Assembly (NCBI GenBank): GCA_958009055.1
Contig: OY253661.1
Coordinates: 434,001 to 498,000, forward strand
Length of the DNA stretch: 64,000 nucleotides
Reading direction: 5' to 3'
Source of the DNA: Choricystis sp. odSpoLacu1
Taxonomy: Eukaryota; Chlorophyta; Trebouxiophyceae
The notes below the pieces were generated by a model. That model was given only the letters and a program-made list of their open reading frames with translations. It was not told where the DNA came from and did no database searches. This document shows, in pieces, positions 12,333-23,543 of this stretch (positions within the stretch are counted from its first letter, which is position 1; each line of letters opens with the position of its first letter). Both the position numbers and the translations under genes were made by a program.

Positions 12333-14006
12333 ATGGCAGCAGTGCTACACGGCATAGTCGACCCCTTTGGAGGGGTCGAAGAGTTTGAGTTTGAGCTGGA
12401 CGACGACGTGAGTTTTTTGGGGGTTTGCCACCGGGCTCGGCCCGCTTTTTGGGCCGAGGCCGGTGGGGCGGGGGGCGCAGTCGCACCACCTGCTAGCGGC
12501 GCTGGCTTTTGCCGCCCTACAGAGCCTCGTGCCGGCCTGGTGGAACCGCTGGCGGAGTGTGGGGTGCCTCATCAGCCAGCAACGCGTCGGACGCGCCCCA
12601 GTTTGTGCTGCTGCCGTTTTGACTGTGCCTAGTCGGGCCGGAGCCGCCACGCCCCGTCCCCGCTGTCGGCGGTTTGCAGCGCCCATATCCCGCCGCCCAC
12701 CTGGATGAGGCCATACCACACGCGCGCGCCTGGGTGGTGGGGCGGCCGCGGCGGGGACGGGCGACGTACGACTGAGGGGGGGCGCCCAAAAATTGAAAAC
12801 GACGCGCAGGCCCGGCGCCCGCCGCTCGACGCTTCCCGCCTTTCCCCCAAGTAGACGGACGGACCGCCCCCGGGGAAATAAAAAAAACATTCCCCTTGCT
12901 GACTCCATCCCTTTTCCTTCCCACCTCTCCCTCAGTGCACGCTCGACGATTTCGAGGGCGAAGTGACGATCGACGTGCACACGATGCCCGCTGAACTCAC
13001 GTTTACGCTGTCCGCGGTCGACGCGGGCGGCGTGCGCGCGTCACCCCGCGTCACCATCACCGGCGTCGACGCCGTCACCTGCGTGGCGCACGAGCTGGAG
13101 CTGGCCATTGCCGAAGTGAAGGAGCCGGAGGATGAGGAGGATGAGGATGGTAAGAGTGAGGGAGAATGAGAGAGGAGGCTGCGTTTTTTTTCTTTTTTCT
13201 TTTCGTTTTGCGTTCTTTCCCTCACCTCCTGACCTACCTTCCACCCAGCCCCCATCCCCACGCCCGCCCCCTCCATCTCGCTGGCTGTCGCCCTGCGCAA
13301 CGCGGAACGCATTCGCGACGGGCGTGCCCCCGCCTCCGCCGCCGCGTGGCGCGGGTGCGGCGCGGGCGCGTGGTGCAACCGCGCGCCCGCGCACGCGGGC
13401 GCCTGCAACACGCGCGCCACCATTCCCGGGCCGGCGGCATACAGCGCGGACGAGCTGGCGCGCGCGGGCGTGGTGCCGGCGGACTACGTGCCGCGCGCGT
13501 GCGCGTCCATCGCGCGCGGCCCCGCGACGCCTGCGCCGCCACGCGCGCGCGCGGCGGTCGACATCGACGCCCGCTCGTCGGCGGCTGCCGACACGGGGGC
13601 TGGGTTGGCGTCCGTCGACGATTCGTCGGTGGATGGTGGCGACGACGGCGACGACGAAGCCGCCGCGCCAGCTGCCGGCGACGACGCCGGCCCCCCTCGC
13701 GTGCCTTCCCCCCTTCCCCCCGCCTGGCCTGCGGCCGACGACCCGCCCGCCCCCGTGCCCACGCCCGCGCTGACCTCCAAAAAAAGCCCCGCCTCGGGCG
13801 GCGGCCGTAAAGACGCGCGCGGCCGCCGCCGCGTCGGCGGCGCGGCCGCCGCGTCGGCGCGCCCCGTCGGCGTCGTGGCCCCCGGCCAGCAGTGCGCCCA
13901 GTGCGGCACGCACGCCACCCCCGTGTGGCGGGCTGGGCCGGCGGGCCCCAAGACGCTGTGCAACGCGTGCGGTGTGCGGTACATGAAGCAGGGCAAGAAG
14001 CGGTGA
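12333..14006 (+). CDS. Plant-type GATA zinc-finger protein
   Basis: Three exons: 12333-12407, 12936-13149 and 13249-14006, phases 0 and 1; 348 residues. The single GATA finger is at the extreme C-terminus: [12 protein letters not shown], then CNACGVRY, giving C-x2-C-x18-C-x2-C, the spacing typical of plant GATA factors. Upstream are an acidic N-terminus ([10 protein letters not shown]), a ~60-residue segment ending in a Glu/Asp run, a Cys-containing region ([11 protein letters not shown]) and a Ser/Asp/Pro/Ala linker with a basic [10 protein letters not shown] patch. Binding to GATA-containing DNA is expected; targets are unknown. Intron 1 (12408-12935) is 528 bp. Confidence 0.85.
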
Positions 14007-15152
14007 GGAAAGAATATGAGAGTACGCATCATTTGTTTCCCCCTTTTCTTCCCCTTTGCTGCACGCGCGTCAAGAGGCACACGTTGCCGGCGCCCCTCCC
14101 CAGCACACACGTTATGCGCTGTCGTATGCGCCCCCCCCTTTCCTCCCCACCGGGGGGGACTCCCCCCCGGGCGGAAAGGGAGCTGCTGTGGGTCGCCGTG
14201 TGGGCCGCACCCCCCACCTCTCCCGCCCCCGGTTTGCACCACGTTTCCTGTTTGTCCTGCTCTGGCTCAGTTTTATGTCACGGTGTTCGTTTCCGACGCC
14301 TCCTTTTCCCCGCAAACCGGGGGCAGGGACCCCCGCGGCTGGGGTCACCCCCCCACCCCCCCTCTTGGAACACTGCCCTTGTCCCCCCTGTCCCGTCTCG
14401 CCTGTGCCGCTCCTACCCTCCCAACCGACCCTCCGCCCGCGTCCCCGGCGCGCCCTCTGTCCATTCACGGAGGGTGCACGTGGTGCGCGTCCACAACAAA
14501 AGGGGGGTCGCTGGGGCTCAGGGACCGTCGCCCGCGCGTGCTTTTTCCCGGCGTCGTCTCCTCCCCCCTGCCCTCTTTTTTTTGTCGCGGTCACTTTTTC
14601 CCGGCGGGCGATTGGAGGCTTTGCCCTCCTGCCTCTTGCCCGCGTTCCCAGTCCTTGTCTTGGTGCGAAAAAAACTGTCCGCAACCCACACCCCTGCGCC
14701 TGCCCCCTTTTTTTCCTGTTTGAGAACCGCGTTTTTTTTTCTTACAGGACCACAACAACCGCGCTCGCGCGGGGAAAGCAAGCCATGTGCCGCGTGTTCG
14801 GCACCATCTGTTTTTCGGCCCCCTCCCCCCCTTTGCCGCACGCACGCGTGTGCTGCCTCTTGTTCTTCTCTGCGCAGCGCAGAATCCACAACAGCCACCC
14901 AAACAACACAAACTCCACGTCTTTTGGAGGGGCTTCCCGCGCCCGACTCGTGTAAACCGACACAGCCCAGGCGGGGTCTGCTTCCCCTGAAAAAAAGGAT
15001 CGGTCGTCAATTGCTTCCCCTGAAAAAAGGGATCGGTCGTCAAAGACAATCGTTTTGTGTGTGCGTCTTGATACAGCCCCGTGCTTCTTCTCTCCCGCTC
15101 TCTTTCCCTCCAACCCACACAAACACACAACACCCACAATCTCTCTCTCTCC
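14007..15152. other. 1.1 kb convergent interval without a supported gene
   Basis: The largest gap in the window, between the stops of the GATA (+) and MRS2 (-) genes. It is full of C and T homopolymers and holds a perfect 9-bp hairpin at 14150-14170 and a 33-bp tandem duplication at 14979-15044. Long open frames exist in several registers, but their translations are low-complexity and match no family I know. A TTTTTTTTTTCTTACAG stretch at 14730-14748 resembles a splice acceptor. Long 3' UTRs or a non-coding RNA are possible. Confidence 0.4.
14979..15044. repeat. 33-bp tandem duplication (two copies)
   Basis: Two adjacent 33-bp units, 14979-15011 and 15012-15044, differ at one internal position (an A/G change after the A run) and at the last base. 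Each contains TTCCCCTGAAAAAA and GATCGGTCGTCAA. They sit in the 3' intergenic gap. Confidence 0.9.
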
Positions 15153-16807
15153 TCACATCAGCCGCATGTACTTGATGTAGCCCATGATGCCCAGGAACGC
15201 GCTGGCGGCCGCAAACGCGGCGCCCGCGTTGATGGCGACGAAGCCCTTGACCGTCTTGGTGACGGGCTCGGGGAACACCAGGTTCTCGCCCAGGATGCCG
15301 GCGACGAGGGACCAGATGCCTAAGCCAAAAGTGCCCGCGGTGACGACAATCTCCAGGCGGATCAGGCGGTTGCGCGCCGAGTCGAGCTCGATGTTGATGT
15401 ACTCCTCTGTGTCCTTGATGAACTCATCCATGGAGACGAGGCGGTCGTAGGCGGCGTCGACTTGCATGAAGTAGGATTCCAGCAGGTTTTCCACGGTTTC
15501 CAGGGCCTCCGCGTCACCGTCGTCGTCGTCCGCGGCCGCGTTGGCGCCGCCTGCCCCGGGGACAGGGGTGCCCAGTCGTCCGGCGGGGGTGCCTCCGAAT
15601 GTGAGAGACGGGCGGCGCCCAAAGGAGGAGCCGTACAGGGTGAGTCGCCCCACGTCGGTGGAGGTGCGGTCGCCACTGGCGGCCGCGACCGCGCGCTCGG
15701 CGTCGGCGCGGTGTGTGAGGCACATGCGAAACATGTCGGCGTCATCGTCCAGGAAACCCTGCAACTCTTCGCGCATCGACTGCACCCTCCCCAGCACGCG
15801 CTGGTGGCGCGTCTTGATCTTGCGCACGCGCTCCAGGTTGGGCGTCGTCACGGTGCGCGTCAGCGCGTCGAGCGCGGGCGTCGCCACTGACTCGAGGTCT
15901 TTGACGGCGGTCGTGGCTGACGCCGACACCTCGCGCAGGGCAGCCTCCAACACCGTCAACTCAAACGGCAACGGATCGGGCTCATGCGTGGGGGGGGCCG
16001 CCGACACTGGCGGCAGCGGCCTGCCGCCCGCGTCGCTGCCGCCCGCGCGCGCGCGCGCGATTCAGCGACCGCGTCCAGGATGGCGTCCAGCAGGGCCGCC
16101 CCAAACCTGGCCCCCGCGGCATCGCCCACGGCGCCATCCTGGGGCAGCAACACTTCGTCCGCGGTCACGATGAGGCGCACGTGCTCGATGCGCAGCACGA
16201 GCGCGTTGTCGCGCACCAGGATGACGGCGGCGTCGGGGGCGAAGATGGCGGCGTCCATGAGGCGCATGTCGCGGATGGGGACGCCGAGGCGGAAGCGCTG
16301 AGAGCGTGGGTGTGGGGTGGGTGTGGATGGAGACGTGAACGCAAAAAAACACGTGTCTCCCCACATCAACACCACTCTCTCTCGACCCACCTGAATGATG
16401 CCGCGCTTGTCGCTGAGTACGGTGGACTTGACGCCGGACGCGTTGATGACGGTCCAGAGTGTGCGGCTGGAGAAAAGAGGAAGGGTTGGTTTTTTCGAGG
16501 GCGAACCAATCGGCGCCAACAGGGTGCCTCCCGTGCGACCGCGCCCCCCGAACTCTCTCATCCACTGTCCACACACACACACATCAATCCACACTCCACC
16601 CCGAACAACTCACCGCGCCCTCGTCTCGCGCACCGCCCCCCCCGGCTTGCGCGCGGTGTCGCCGTCGCCGCCCACCTGCTGCACGGGGGACAGCAGGCCG
16701 CCACCCCACGAACTTGTTCTGGGCACGGGGTCGGGGTCGATGGGGGACTCGCGCCCCGACCCGGTGGGCGTCTCCGCGGCGCTGGACAGGAGGGGGGAGG
16801 GGTCCAT
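15153..16807 (-). CDS. MRS2: MRS2/CorA-type Mg2+ transporter with GEN instead of GMN; one frame shift
   Basis: Exons 16807-16614, 16466-16391 and 16297 down to 15153. Forms pentameric Mg2+ channels in plastid, mitochondrial or vacuolar membranes. Family blocks: LSDKRGIIQRF, IRDMRLMDAAIF, RIEHVRLIVTADEVLL, PLPFELTVLEAALREV, LERVRKIKTRHQRVLGRVQ and LLESYFMQVD. Two C-terminal transmembrane helices follow. The end of the first, where the family has GMN, reads GILGEN. Frame changes between VAES (up to 16062) and PLPFEL (from ~15977): a two-base difference in the CG repeat at 16043-16060, or a base missing in the 8-G run 15990-15997, would restore it. No intron fits. Organelle location is not resolved. 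Confidence 0.82.
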
Positions 16808-17150
16808 TGTGGGCGTGTGCTTTGTCGGGAAAAGAGAAAGAGCCAGCCGCCTGGACTGGCGGGCTCAGGGGCTGGACAAGGTTGGCGTGGGGAGTGGCAG
16901 AATGATGGAGTGGGGAGTGTGGGGGCAGAGGCCCTGCCGACACACGCGCCCAAAAAAATTGGCCGGCGTGTTGAAAGTGTGGTTCTTCTTTGCCGGTCGA
17001 GCCTCTCTCCCCGACCCGAGGGCGGTGCGCTGACTCTCCCATTTCTTTCTTCGGGGAGAGCGTGTGTCTCCTCCACTCTCCTTCTGGCTCTCTGCGTGCA
17101 CACAAAGCCGTCCCCTCCCTCCACAGTTCGGCTTCTCACCCTCCGACACA
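16808..17150. other. Divergent intergenic region MRS2 / Kelch phosphatase
   Basis: 343 bp between divergent start codons. It has an A7 run near 16950 and C/T-rich sequence near the phosphatase start. No gene seen; presumed to hold both promoters. Confidence 0.45.
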
Positions 17151-20100
17151 ATGGAGGACGCTGACGCGGCGGCCGCGCCGCCCGCGCCGGTGCCGCGCCC
17201 GTTTCCGTGCGACGGCACACCACCCGGGCCACGTTGCGGCCACACGCTGACCCCGATCACGGGCCCGGACGGCAACCCTGGGTCGACTCGACTGGTGCTG
17301 TTTGGTGAGTGAGGGGATGGGGAGGGTAGGCGAGTGTGCAGACGCACAGCGCGTCGGTTTCGCCGATGGAGAGCAGGGAGCTTTTGTGTGGGCGTGCGTC
17401 GCCTCCCGTTTCGTATGCGCGCCGCCCTCCTTCTCGTCACGAACTTTGATGTCAATGCAGCAAGTGCTGTGGTCGTGAGGCGTGTTGGTCGAAGGCAGAG
17501 GCGGTAAAAACAACGGCGCGGAACGCTCGACAAAATCGTCGACCCCCGCCGGAGCGCCAGGCCGCGACTCCACGGCGTGCACGTACACTGTGTGCCATGA
17601 TCAAACACTCAAACTCTCACTTTTTCACACAGGCGGCGCCACCGCACTCGAAGGCATCCAGGACGCGCCCCCCGTTGCGTCTCCTGGTCCTGCCCCCTCG
17701 TCCGGCATCCGCCTGGCGGGCGCCACGTCCGACGTCCACATCTTTGACGTGCGCGCCGGCAAGTGGCACAAAGCGGCGCCCGCGGGGGAGCACCCATCGC
17801 CCCGCGCTGCCCACGCGGCCGCCGCGGTGGGCTCGATGGTCGTCGTGCACGGCGGCATCGGGCCCGCGGGACTGGCCTCTGAAGACTTGCACGTCCTCGA
17901 CTTCACCGAGCCCGACCGCCCACGCTGGCACCGCGTCATGGTGGCGGGCCCGGGCCCCAGCGCGCGCTACGCGCACACGCTGGCCCTGGTCGCCAATCGC
18001 TTCCTGGTCTCCGTCGGCGGCAACGATGGCCGCGCCACCCTCAACGACGCGTGGGCCCTGGACACGTCTGACAAACCGTACGCGTGGCGTCGCATCGATG
18101 GCGGTGCCGACGCCCCCGTCGGCAGGATGTACGCGACCGCCGCCGCGCGCAGCGACGGCTTGCTCCTGCTGTGCGGCGGGCGCGACACGGCGGGCATCCC
18201 CCTGGACGACGCGCACGGCCTGGCCCGCCACCGCGACGGGCGATGGGAGTGGGCCACCGCGCCCGGCACCATGCCGGCGGGGCGGTACCAGCACGCGGCC
18301 ATGTTTGTCGGCGCGCGGCTGCACGTGTCGGGCGGTGCGGAGTGTGGCGGCCGCGTCGTCGATGGCGACGCCGCCATCGCTGTGCTCGACACATCGGCTG
18401 GTGTGTGGTGTGGGCCCGACGTGCCGGCGGGCGAGACGGCGCGCTGCCGGCACGCGGTCGCGGCGGTCGGGCCGTACGTATTTGCGTATGGCGGTCTGCG
18501 CGGGTCGACGCTGCTGGACGACTTGTTGCTGGCGGATGACTCCGGGGGGGGCGAGCTGGCCATCTGTGATCCGAGGACGTCGGCGTGGTGAGTTTCTTGA
18601 GGGAGGGGGGGGCGGTGGCAGGGGTGGTGGGGGAGAAGCCACAGAGTGGGCTGCTGGCCTCGGCTTCAACCCTCTGCGCTCGCGCTCAAACCCCATTTTT
18701 TCACATTTGATTCACGCTCCCCCACCCCCCCCACCACAGGCGCGAATGGATGGACAGCGTGCACGGGTCGGACGGGGCCGCCGTCATGCTGGCCGAAGCG
18801 GCGGCCGAGGAGGCTGCTGCTGCGGCCGCGCTCAGCGTGCGCCGGGTGGGCACGATGGACGACTTGCGCTGCCTGGACGAAGACCTGGACAGGGCCACGA
18901 TCGGTGGACGGTAAGTGTTGGTTGGGATGGGGCAGGGCAGAGAGTGGGAGTTGTCGGAGGTGGGGAGGCTGCTGCTGGAGCCAACGCGCTGACCGACCCC
19001 ACCCCAAAAATCGACGCACCGACCCCACCTGCCCACCATTCCTCAGCTCCCGCCTATACATGCTGACTGACAATGCAGGCACCCCATCCTCCATCACGCT
19101 GGGCCAACCGCGCTCCACCAGTGCGTCGCGCACGCCCATTACGCCTGATGTGCGCCTATACCACCGCGCCGTGGTGGTCGCCCAGGAGACGCAAGGTGAG
19201 CCAACTTCGAGGGTTGGGTGTGCGACGCATGTGAGACGCAGTGTGTGCAGTCACAGTCCCCGTGCGGCGTGGCGCGGTGCGGAGCAGGGACAGAGACCTC
19301 ATCACCGGACATCCCCGCTCCCACCTCCCAGGCTCGCTCCGTGGCATGGTTCGCCAACTGTCCATTGACCAGTTTAAGAATGAAAGCCGCCGCGTGAGTA
19401 TGGGGCCGGACAGCGTGACAAAGAACCAGCTATCGCCCATGTTTGAGAAGCCTCCCAACGAGCCCTGCATTTCCAAGGTGCGTGGTGGCGTGGTGGGGTG
19501 CGTGGATTGTGGCGCCACAGTGTGCACAGCTTGAAGGGGCGTGCCAAGCCAGTGCGACGCACTCACACGGCGTGCGCACCAACTTTTCCGCAGACCATCA
19601 TTCGGGAGTTGCTGCACCCCCGCACCTGGAAGCCGCCTGAAGACCGTTCCTTCATCCTGGACGCGGAACAGATCAATGAACTGTGCGACGTTGCGGAACG
19701 AATTTTTAGAGACGAACCGAGCGTGCTGCATCTGCAAGGTGCGGGTTTTGGGGGGGGGGGGAGAGCGTTTCGCCGCAGAGTGGGTTGGCGCGTGTCCTGC
19801 TGCCTGTGGATTGGGCTGATGTGTGCGCTGCGTTGAGACGTACGCATTGCGGCAAAGAACAGGGGAAGGGCCGCCCAGCATGATGCCCCGCGGCGCACTG
19901 TGCACATACCCCCACTAACGTGCGTCGCACCTTCCTCCCTTGCGCCGAATTAGCGCCCGTCAAGATCTTTGGCGACCTGCACGGCCAGTTTGGTGACCTG
20001 ATGCGCCTTTTCGAAGAGTATGGCGCGCCGTCGACCGCGGGAGACATCACGTACATCGATTACCTGTTTTTGGGCGACTATGTGGACCGTGGGTCGCACT

Positions 20101-21267
20101 CGCTGGAGACCATCTGCCTGCTGCTTGCGCTCAAGATTGAGCATCCCAACGCAGTGCACCTGATCCGCGGCAATCACGAGGTGCGGAGTTTTAGGAGGGT
20201 TGGTGAAGATTTCTTGTGTGTGCGGGCGCGGGGCCCTCCTCCCTGTGCGCCCTCCCTGATTTTTCGCACCCTCATTTCCTTACCCTCTCACCCCTCTCAC
20301 ACCACCCCACACAGGCCGCCGACATCAACGCCCTGTTTGGCTTCCGCCTGGAGTGCATGGAGCGGCTGGGCGACCCGCACGGCGTGTGGGCGTGGACGCG
20401 CTTCAACACGCTGTTCAACTTCCTGCCCCTGGCCGCCCTCATCGAAGACCGCATTCTGTGCATGCATGGTGGTGAGTTTGGTTGTGGTGTGGGGGTGAAG
20501 GAGCATTGGTGGTGGCGTGAAAAACACATAGCCTCACCACCCCCTCCCCCTCTCCCCCTCTCCCCACACAGGCATTGGCCGCTCCATCTCGTCCATCGAC
20601 CAAATCGCGTCCCTGCAGCGCCCCCTGACCATGGAGGATGGTGGCATCGTGCTGATGGACTTGCTGTGGTCGGACCCCACCACCAACGACGCGGTCGAAG
20701 GCGTGCAACCCTCGCCGCGCGGGCCGGGTCTCGTCACCTTTGGCCCCGACCGCGTCAAACAGTTCTGCAAAGACAACGACCTACAGCTCATTGTGCGCGC
20801 GCACGAGTGCGTGATGGACGGGTTTGAACGGTTTGCGCAGGGCCACCTGATCACGCTGTTTTCGGCGACCAACTACTGCGGCACGGCCAACAACGCGGGT
20901 GAGTTTGGTGGTGTTGGGTGCTGGAGCACGGCCCTCCAACCCCCCCACGCGCTGCAGACACACACCCTGCCTGCTGTGGGGGGGGTGGCGACCGCGCGGC
21001 CGACATTGAAAAAATGGGGGTTCGCCCAGTTCACACACGCACCTCTCTCTCCCCACACTCTCAGGCGCCATCCTCGTCCTCGGGCGCGACCTGGTCATGG
21101 TGCCCAAACTCATCCACCCGCTGCCCCCCACCCCCTCCTCCCCCAAGACGGGCGAGGACGCGGCTGCAGCGGACACGTGGATGGCGTCCATCAACGAGGA
21201 GCGCCCTCCCACGCCCCCGCGCGGCCGCGCGACGGCCGACACGCCGTCGCTCGCGTTTTTCGAGTGA
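17151..21267 (+). CDS. Kelch-repeat Ser/Thr phosphatase, BSU1/BSL (PPKL) family
   Basis: Ten exons (17151-17304, 17633-18587, 18740-18910, 19047-19195, 19332-19477, 19594-19738, 19954-20180, 20315-20471, 20572-20898, 21065-21267) join without a frame break into 877 residues. Residues ~20-370 are Kelch repeats ([53 protein letters not shown]). A linker with [15 protein letters not shown] leads to a PPP catalytic domain: [38 protein letters not shown] and FSATNYCG; metal- and phosphate-binding residues are intact. PPKL enzymes occur in plants, algae and alveolates; in land plants they act in brassinosteroid signalling, whereas an alga is expected to use them in growth or cell division. Most intron-rich gene here. 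Confidence 0.95.
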
Positions 21268-21637
21268 GAGAGAGGCAAGAGAGGGTTTGCTGACGCCCGC
21301 CCTTTTGTCCCATGACTGTGTTTTTTTTGCTTTTACTTTTGTGGACGGCGTGTGGCGTGCGAGCGAGCGAGAGGTGTGAGGACTGTGTGTTTTTGCGTGA
21401 GTGTGTTTATTTCTTCTTCTCTTATCCGCGCCAAGTCGTAGAGACTTCTTTCTGTTACACTAGGTGTGTGTGTGTGCACGCTTCTTTTGGTTTGGGGATC
21501 AGGCGTGGGGGCATCCGTTGCGAGGGTGTGGCCGCGGCGGGTCCGGTCGAGAAAACAGAACGAAGGCGACGTGGACCACTGCACAAAAACCACACTCTCC
21601 CTCTCCGTTTTCCTCCTTGTGCAACACGTCCCACCCG
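21268..21637. other. Intergenic region upstream of NF-YC
   Basis: 370 bp between two tandem plus-strand genes, with T-rich stretches (21321-21343, 21391-21421) unlike the flanking coding DNA. It should contain the phosphatase 3' UTR and the NF-YC promoter. No gene seen. Confidence 0.45.
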
Positions 21638-22591
21638 ATGTCCAGCGGTGGCGATCCCAACGGCGCCAGTGGCGCTCTGCCGGTGCGTGGTTGTGGGCTG
21701 GGTGCGCGGGGAGCGAGCGCAGCGAGAGACAGGAAGGAGTGGGCGAGCGCGTGTTTTTTGTGGGGGCTTCGTGGACACCCGCCCCCACGCCTCTCTCTCC
21801 ACAACGCACGCGCTGGTGCAGCAGCACACCGTGGCTGTGGTGCTGGGAGAATGGGGCGCGGTGGGGGGCGCCCGCACCCACCCACCCACTAATTCGCCGG
21901 TCGTCACCGACCTCCGCACCCCACCCTCACTCAGCCCGGCGTGCTCCCCCCCGGCTTCCCCGGCTCCTACGGCGCCCCCCCCCCCACCGGCCCCATCCAC
22001 GCCCACGCCAATGATGAATCTATGCGCGGCTTCTGGGAGGAGCAGGCGCGCGAAGTGGCGGCCGTCCCGGCCAATGACCCGGCCCAGTTCAAAAACTCTA
22101 ATCTGCCCCTCGCCCGCATCAAGAAGATCATGAAGTCGGATGAAGATGTGCGCATGATCTCGGCGGAGGCGCCCGTCCTGTTTGCGCGAGCGTGCGAGAT
22201 GTTCATCCTGGAGCTGACGCTGCGCGCGTGGGCGCACGCGGAGGAGAACAAGCGGCGCACGCTGCAGCGCAACGATGTGGCGGCCGCCATCACGCGCACC
22301 GACATCTTTGACTTTTTGGTGGACATCGTGCCGCGCGAAGCGTTGGTGGCGCCGGATGCAACTGCTGCGGCCGTTGCGGCCGCCGCGGCTGCCGCTGCGG
22401 CTGGCGGTGGTGCCGCCTTCTGGCCGGGTGGTCTGCCCCCCCCTGGTGCCGAGATGCTGGCCGCGGGTGCCGCGGGCGCGCCCGTGGACCCGGCCCTGCT
22501 GATGCACTGGCAGCAGCAGGCGGCGGCCGCGGGCGCCGCGTGGCCGGGCGGCGTGCCGCCGCCGGCTGGTGGCGGCGCGGGCGGCGTGTGA
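21638..22591 (+). CDS. NF-YC: CCAAT-binding factor subunit NF-YC (HAP5)
   Basis: Exons 21638-21682 and 21935-22591, phase 0; 233 residues. The histone-fold core (~residues 60-145) carries [59 protein letters not shown] and [12 protein letters not shown], matching NF-YC, which dimerises with NF-YB and recruits NF-YA to CCAAT boxes. The N-terminus is Gly/Pro-rich. The C-terminus is an Ala/Gly/Pro/Trp low-complexity tail (WPGG repeats), a likely activation or disordered region. Converges with the SVIP-like gene. Confidence 0.93.
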
Positions 22592-22785
22592 GTGGAGAGA
22601 GGGAGAGAGGCAGCACTGAACTTGACATCTTGTGTTTTGAGGGGTGTGTGAGGACGGGCGAGCGCCGCGAGAGAAAGAGGGGAGAGGAAACCTTTTTTTG
22701 TTTCGACCACCGCACGTCAACGCGTACAGTATGTGAGCATGACACGACGGCAAACGCCTTTCCCACCCCACACACTCAAGCTTCT

Positions 22786-23155
22786 TCACGACAGCCAGTC
22801 AGACGCTTGTGCACCGCCACCACCGCCCGTCGAGCTCTGCTTGCGTTCTTCCGCCGCTTTTTGATCAGCCTTCTTGATGGCCCTCCCATAAGGGCTCGCC
22901 TCGTGCGCCTTGGCCCGCGCCTCCGCCGCGGCGGCAGCGTGGGCACGCGCGTCGCGGGCTTCAGTTTGTTCGGCCTCGGTGAGGGGGCGCCGGCTGTGTG
23001 GGAACGGGGAGGAGAGGTGGTGTGTGTGTGAGAAGAGAGCAGGCACACCGTGTCCCGCTGCTTTTTCCTCCCCACACCACTCCACACACCACGCACCGCT
23101 CCGACGACGAGCTGGTGGCCGAGCCGTCGAAACAGCAGGACAGAGCGGCACCCAT
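22786..23155 (-). CDS. Small SVIP-like protein with predicted N-myristoylation
   Basis: Exons 23155-23097 and 22993-22786, phase 2; 88 residues. MGAALSCC at the N-terminus fits an N-myristoyl glycine at position 2 with adjacent palmitoylatable cysteines. A charged, Ala-rich helix follows (TEAEQTEARDARAHAAAAAEARAK), then YGRAIKKADQKAAEERK and a Gly-rich end terminating SDWLS. The layout (acylated N-terminus, Arg/Ala helix, KK-rich segment, Trp near the end) resembles the small VCP/p97-interacting protein family of ER/endomembrane surfaces. Homology is inferred from layout, not from a decisive motif, so the function is tentative. Confidence 0.6.
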
Positions 23156-23543
23156 TGTGTATGGGTTGGCAGCGCGGTTTTGGTCGAGCACGAGTCACGC
23201 GCTCTCTCTCTTTTCACGAGTGGAGAGAGAGAGAGAGTGGCCGTGAGGGCGAGGACTGTGGTGGACGGCACGGGTGGTGTGGGAGGGTGCGCAGGCGACA
23301 CAGAGGTTCTCTTTGCTCAAATGAAACGTCTCAAGCGTCTGTGTGTTTTTTCGACGGCCCAGCGCGCTCGTCGCGGCCTTTTCATTCTTCAAACTCATTG
23401 CGCCTGGGCCCCCGCACTTGGCCGCCATCAGTCAACGCCCTCCCTGGCGTCGCGCATACACTCGCACGCACTCGCCCTCCCACTCGGACGCGCGCAACAC
23501 CGGCGGGCTCCCACCTTCCAACCACCCGCCTCTGCTCTCTCGC
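23156..23543. other. Divergent intergenic region SVIP-like / PrimPol
   Basis: 388 bp between the chosen start codons. Contains GAGAGAGAGAGAG at 23223-23237. The PrimPol 5' end is uncertain and may extend into this stretch. No other gene seen. Confidence 0.4.

Noticed and set aside
12408..12935. A gene hidden in the 528-bp GATA intron
   Set aside because: Open frames there are short and Arg/Pro-rich with no motif; no splice or start context supports them.
13892..15175. 427-codon plus-strand open frame over the GATA 3' end and the 1.1 kb gap
   Set aside because: Starts inside the GATA finger in another frame; low-complexity and unconserved.
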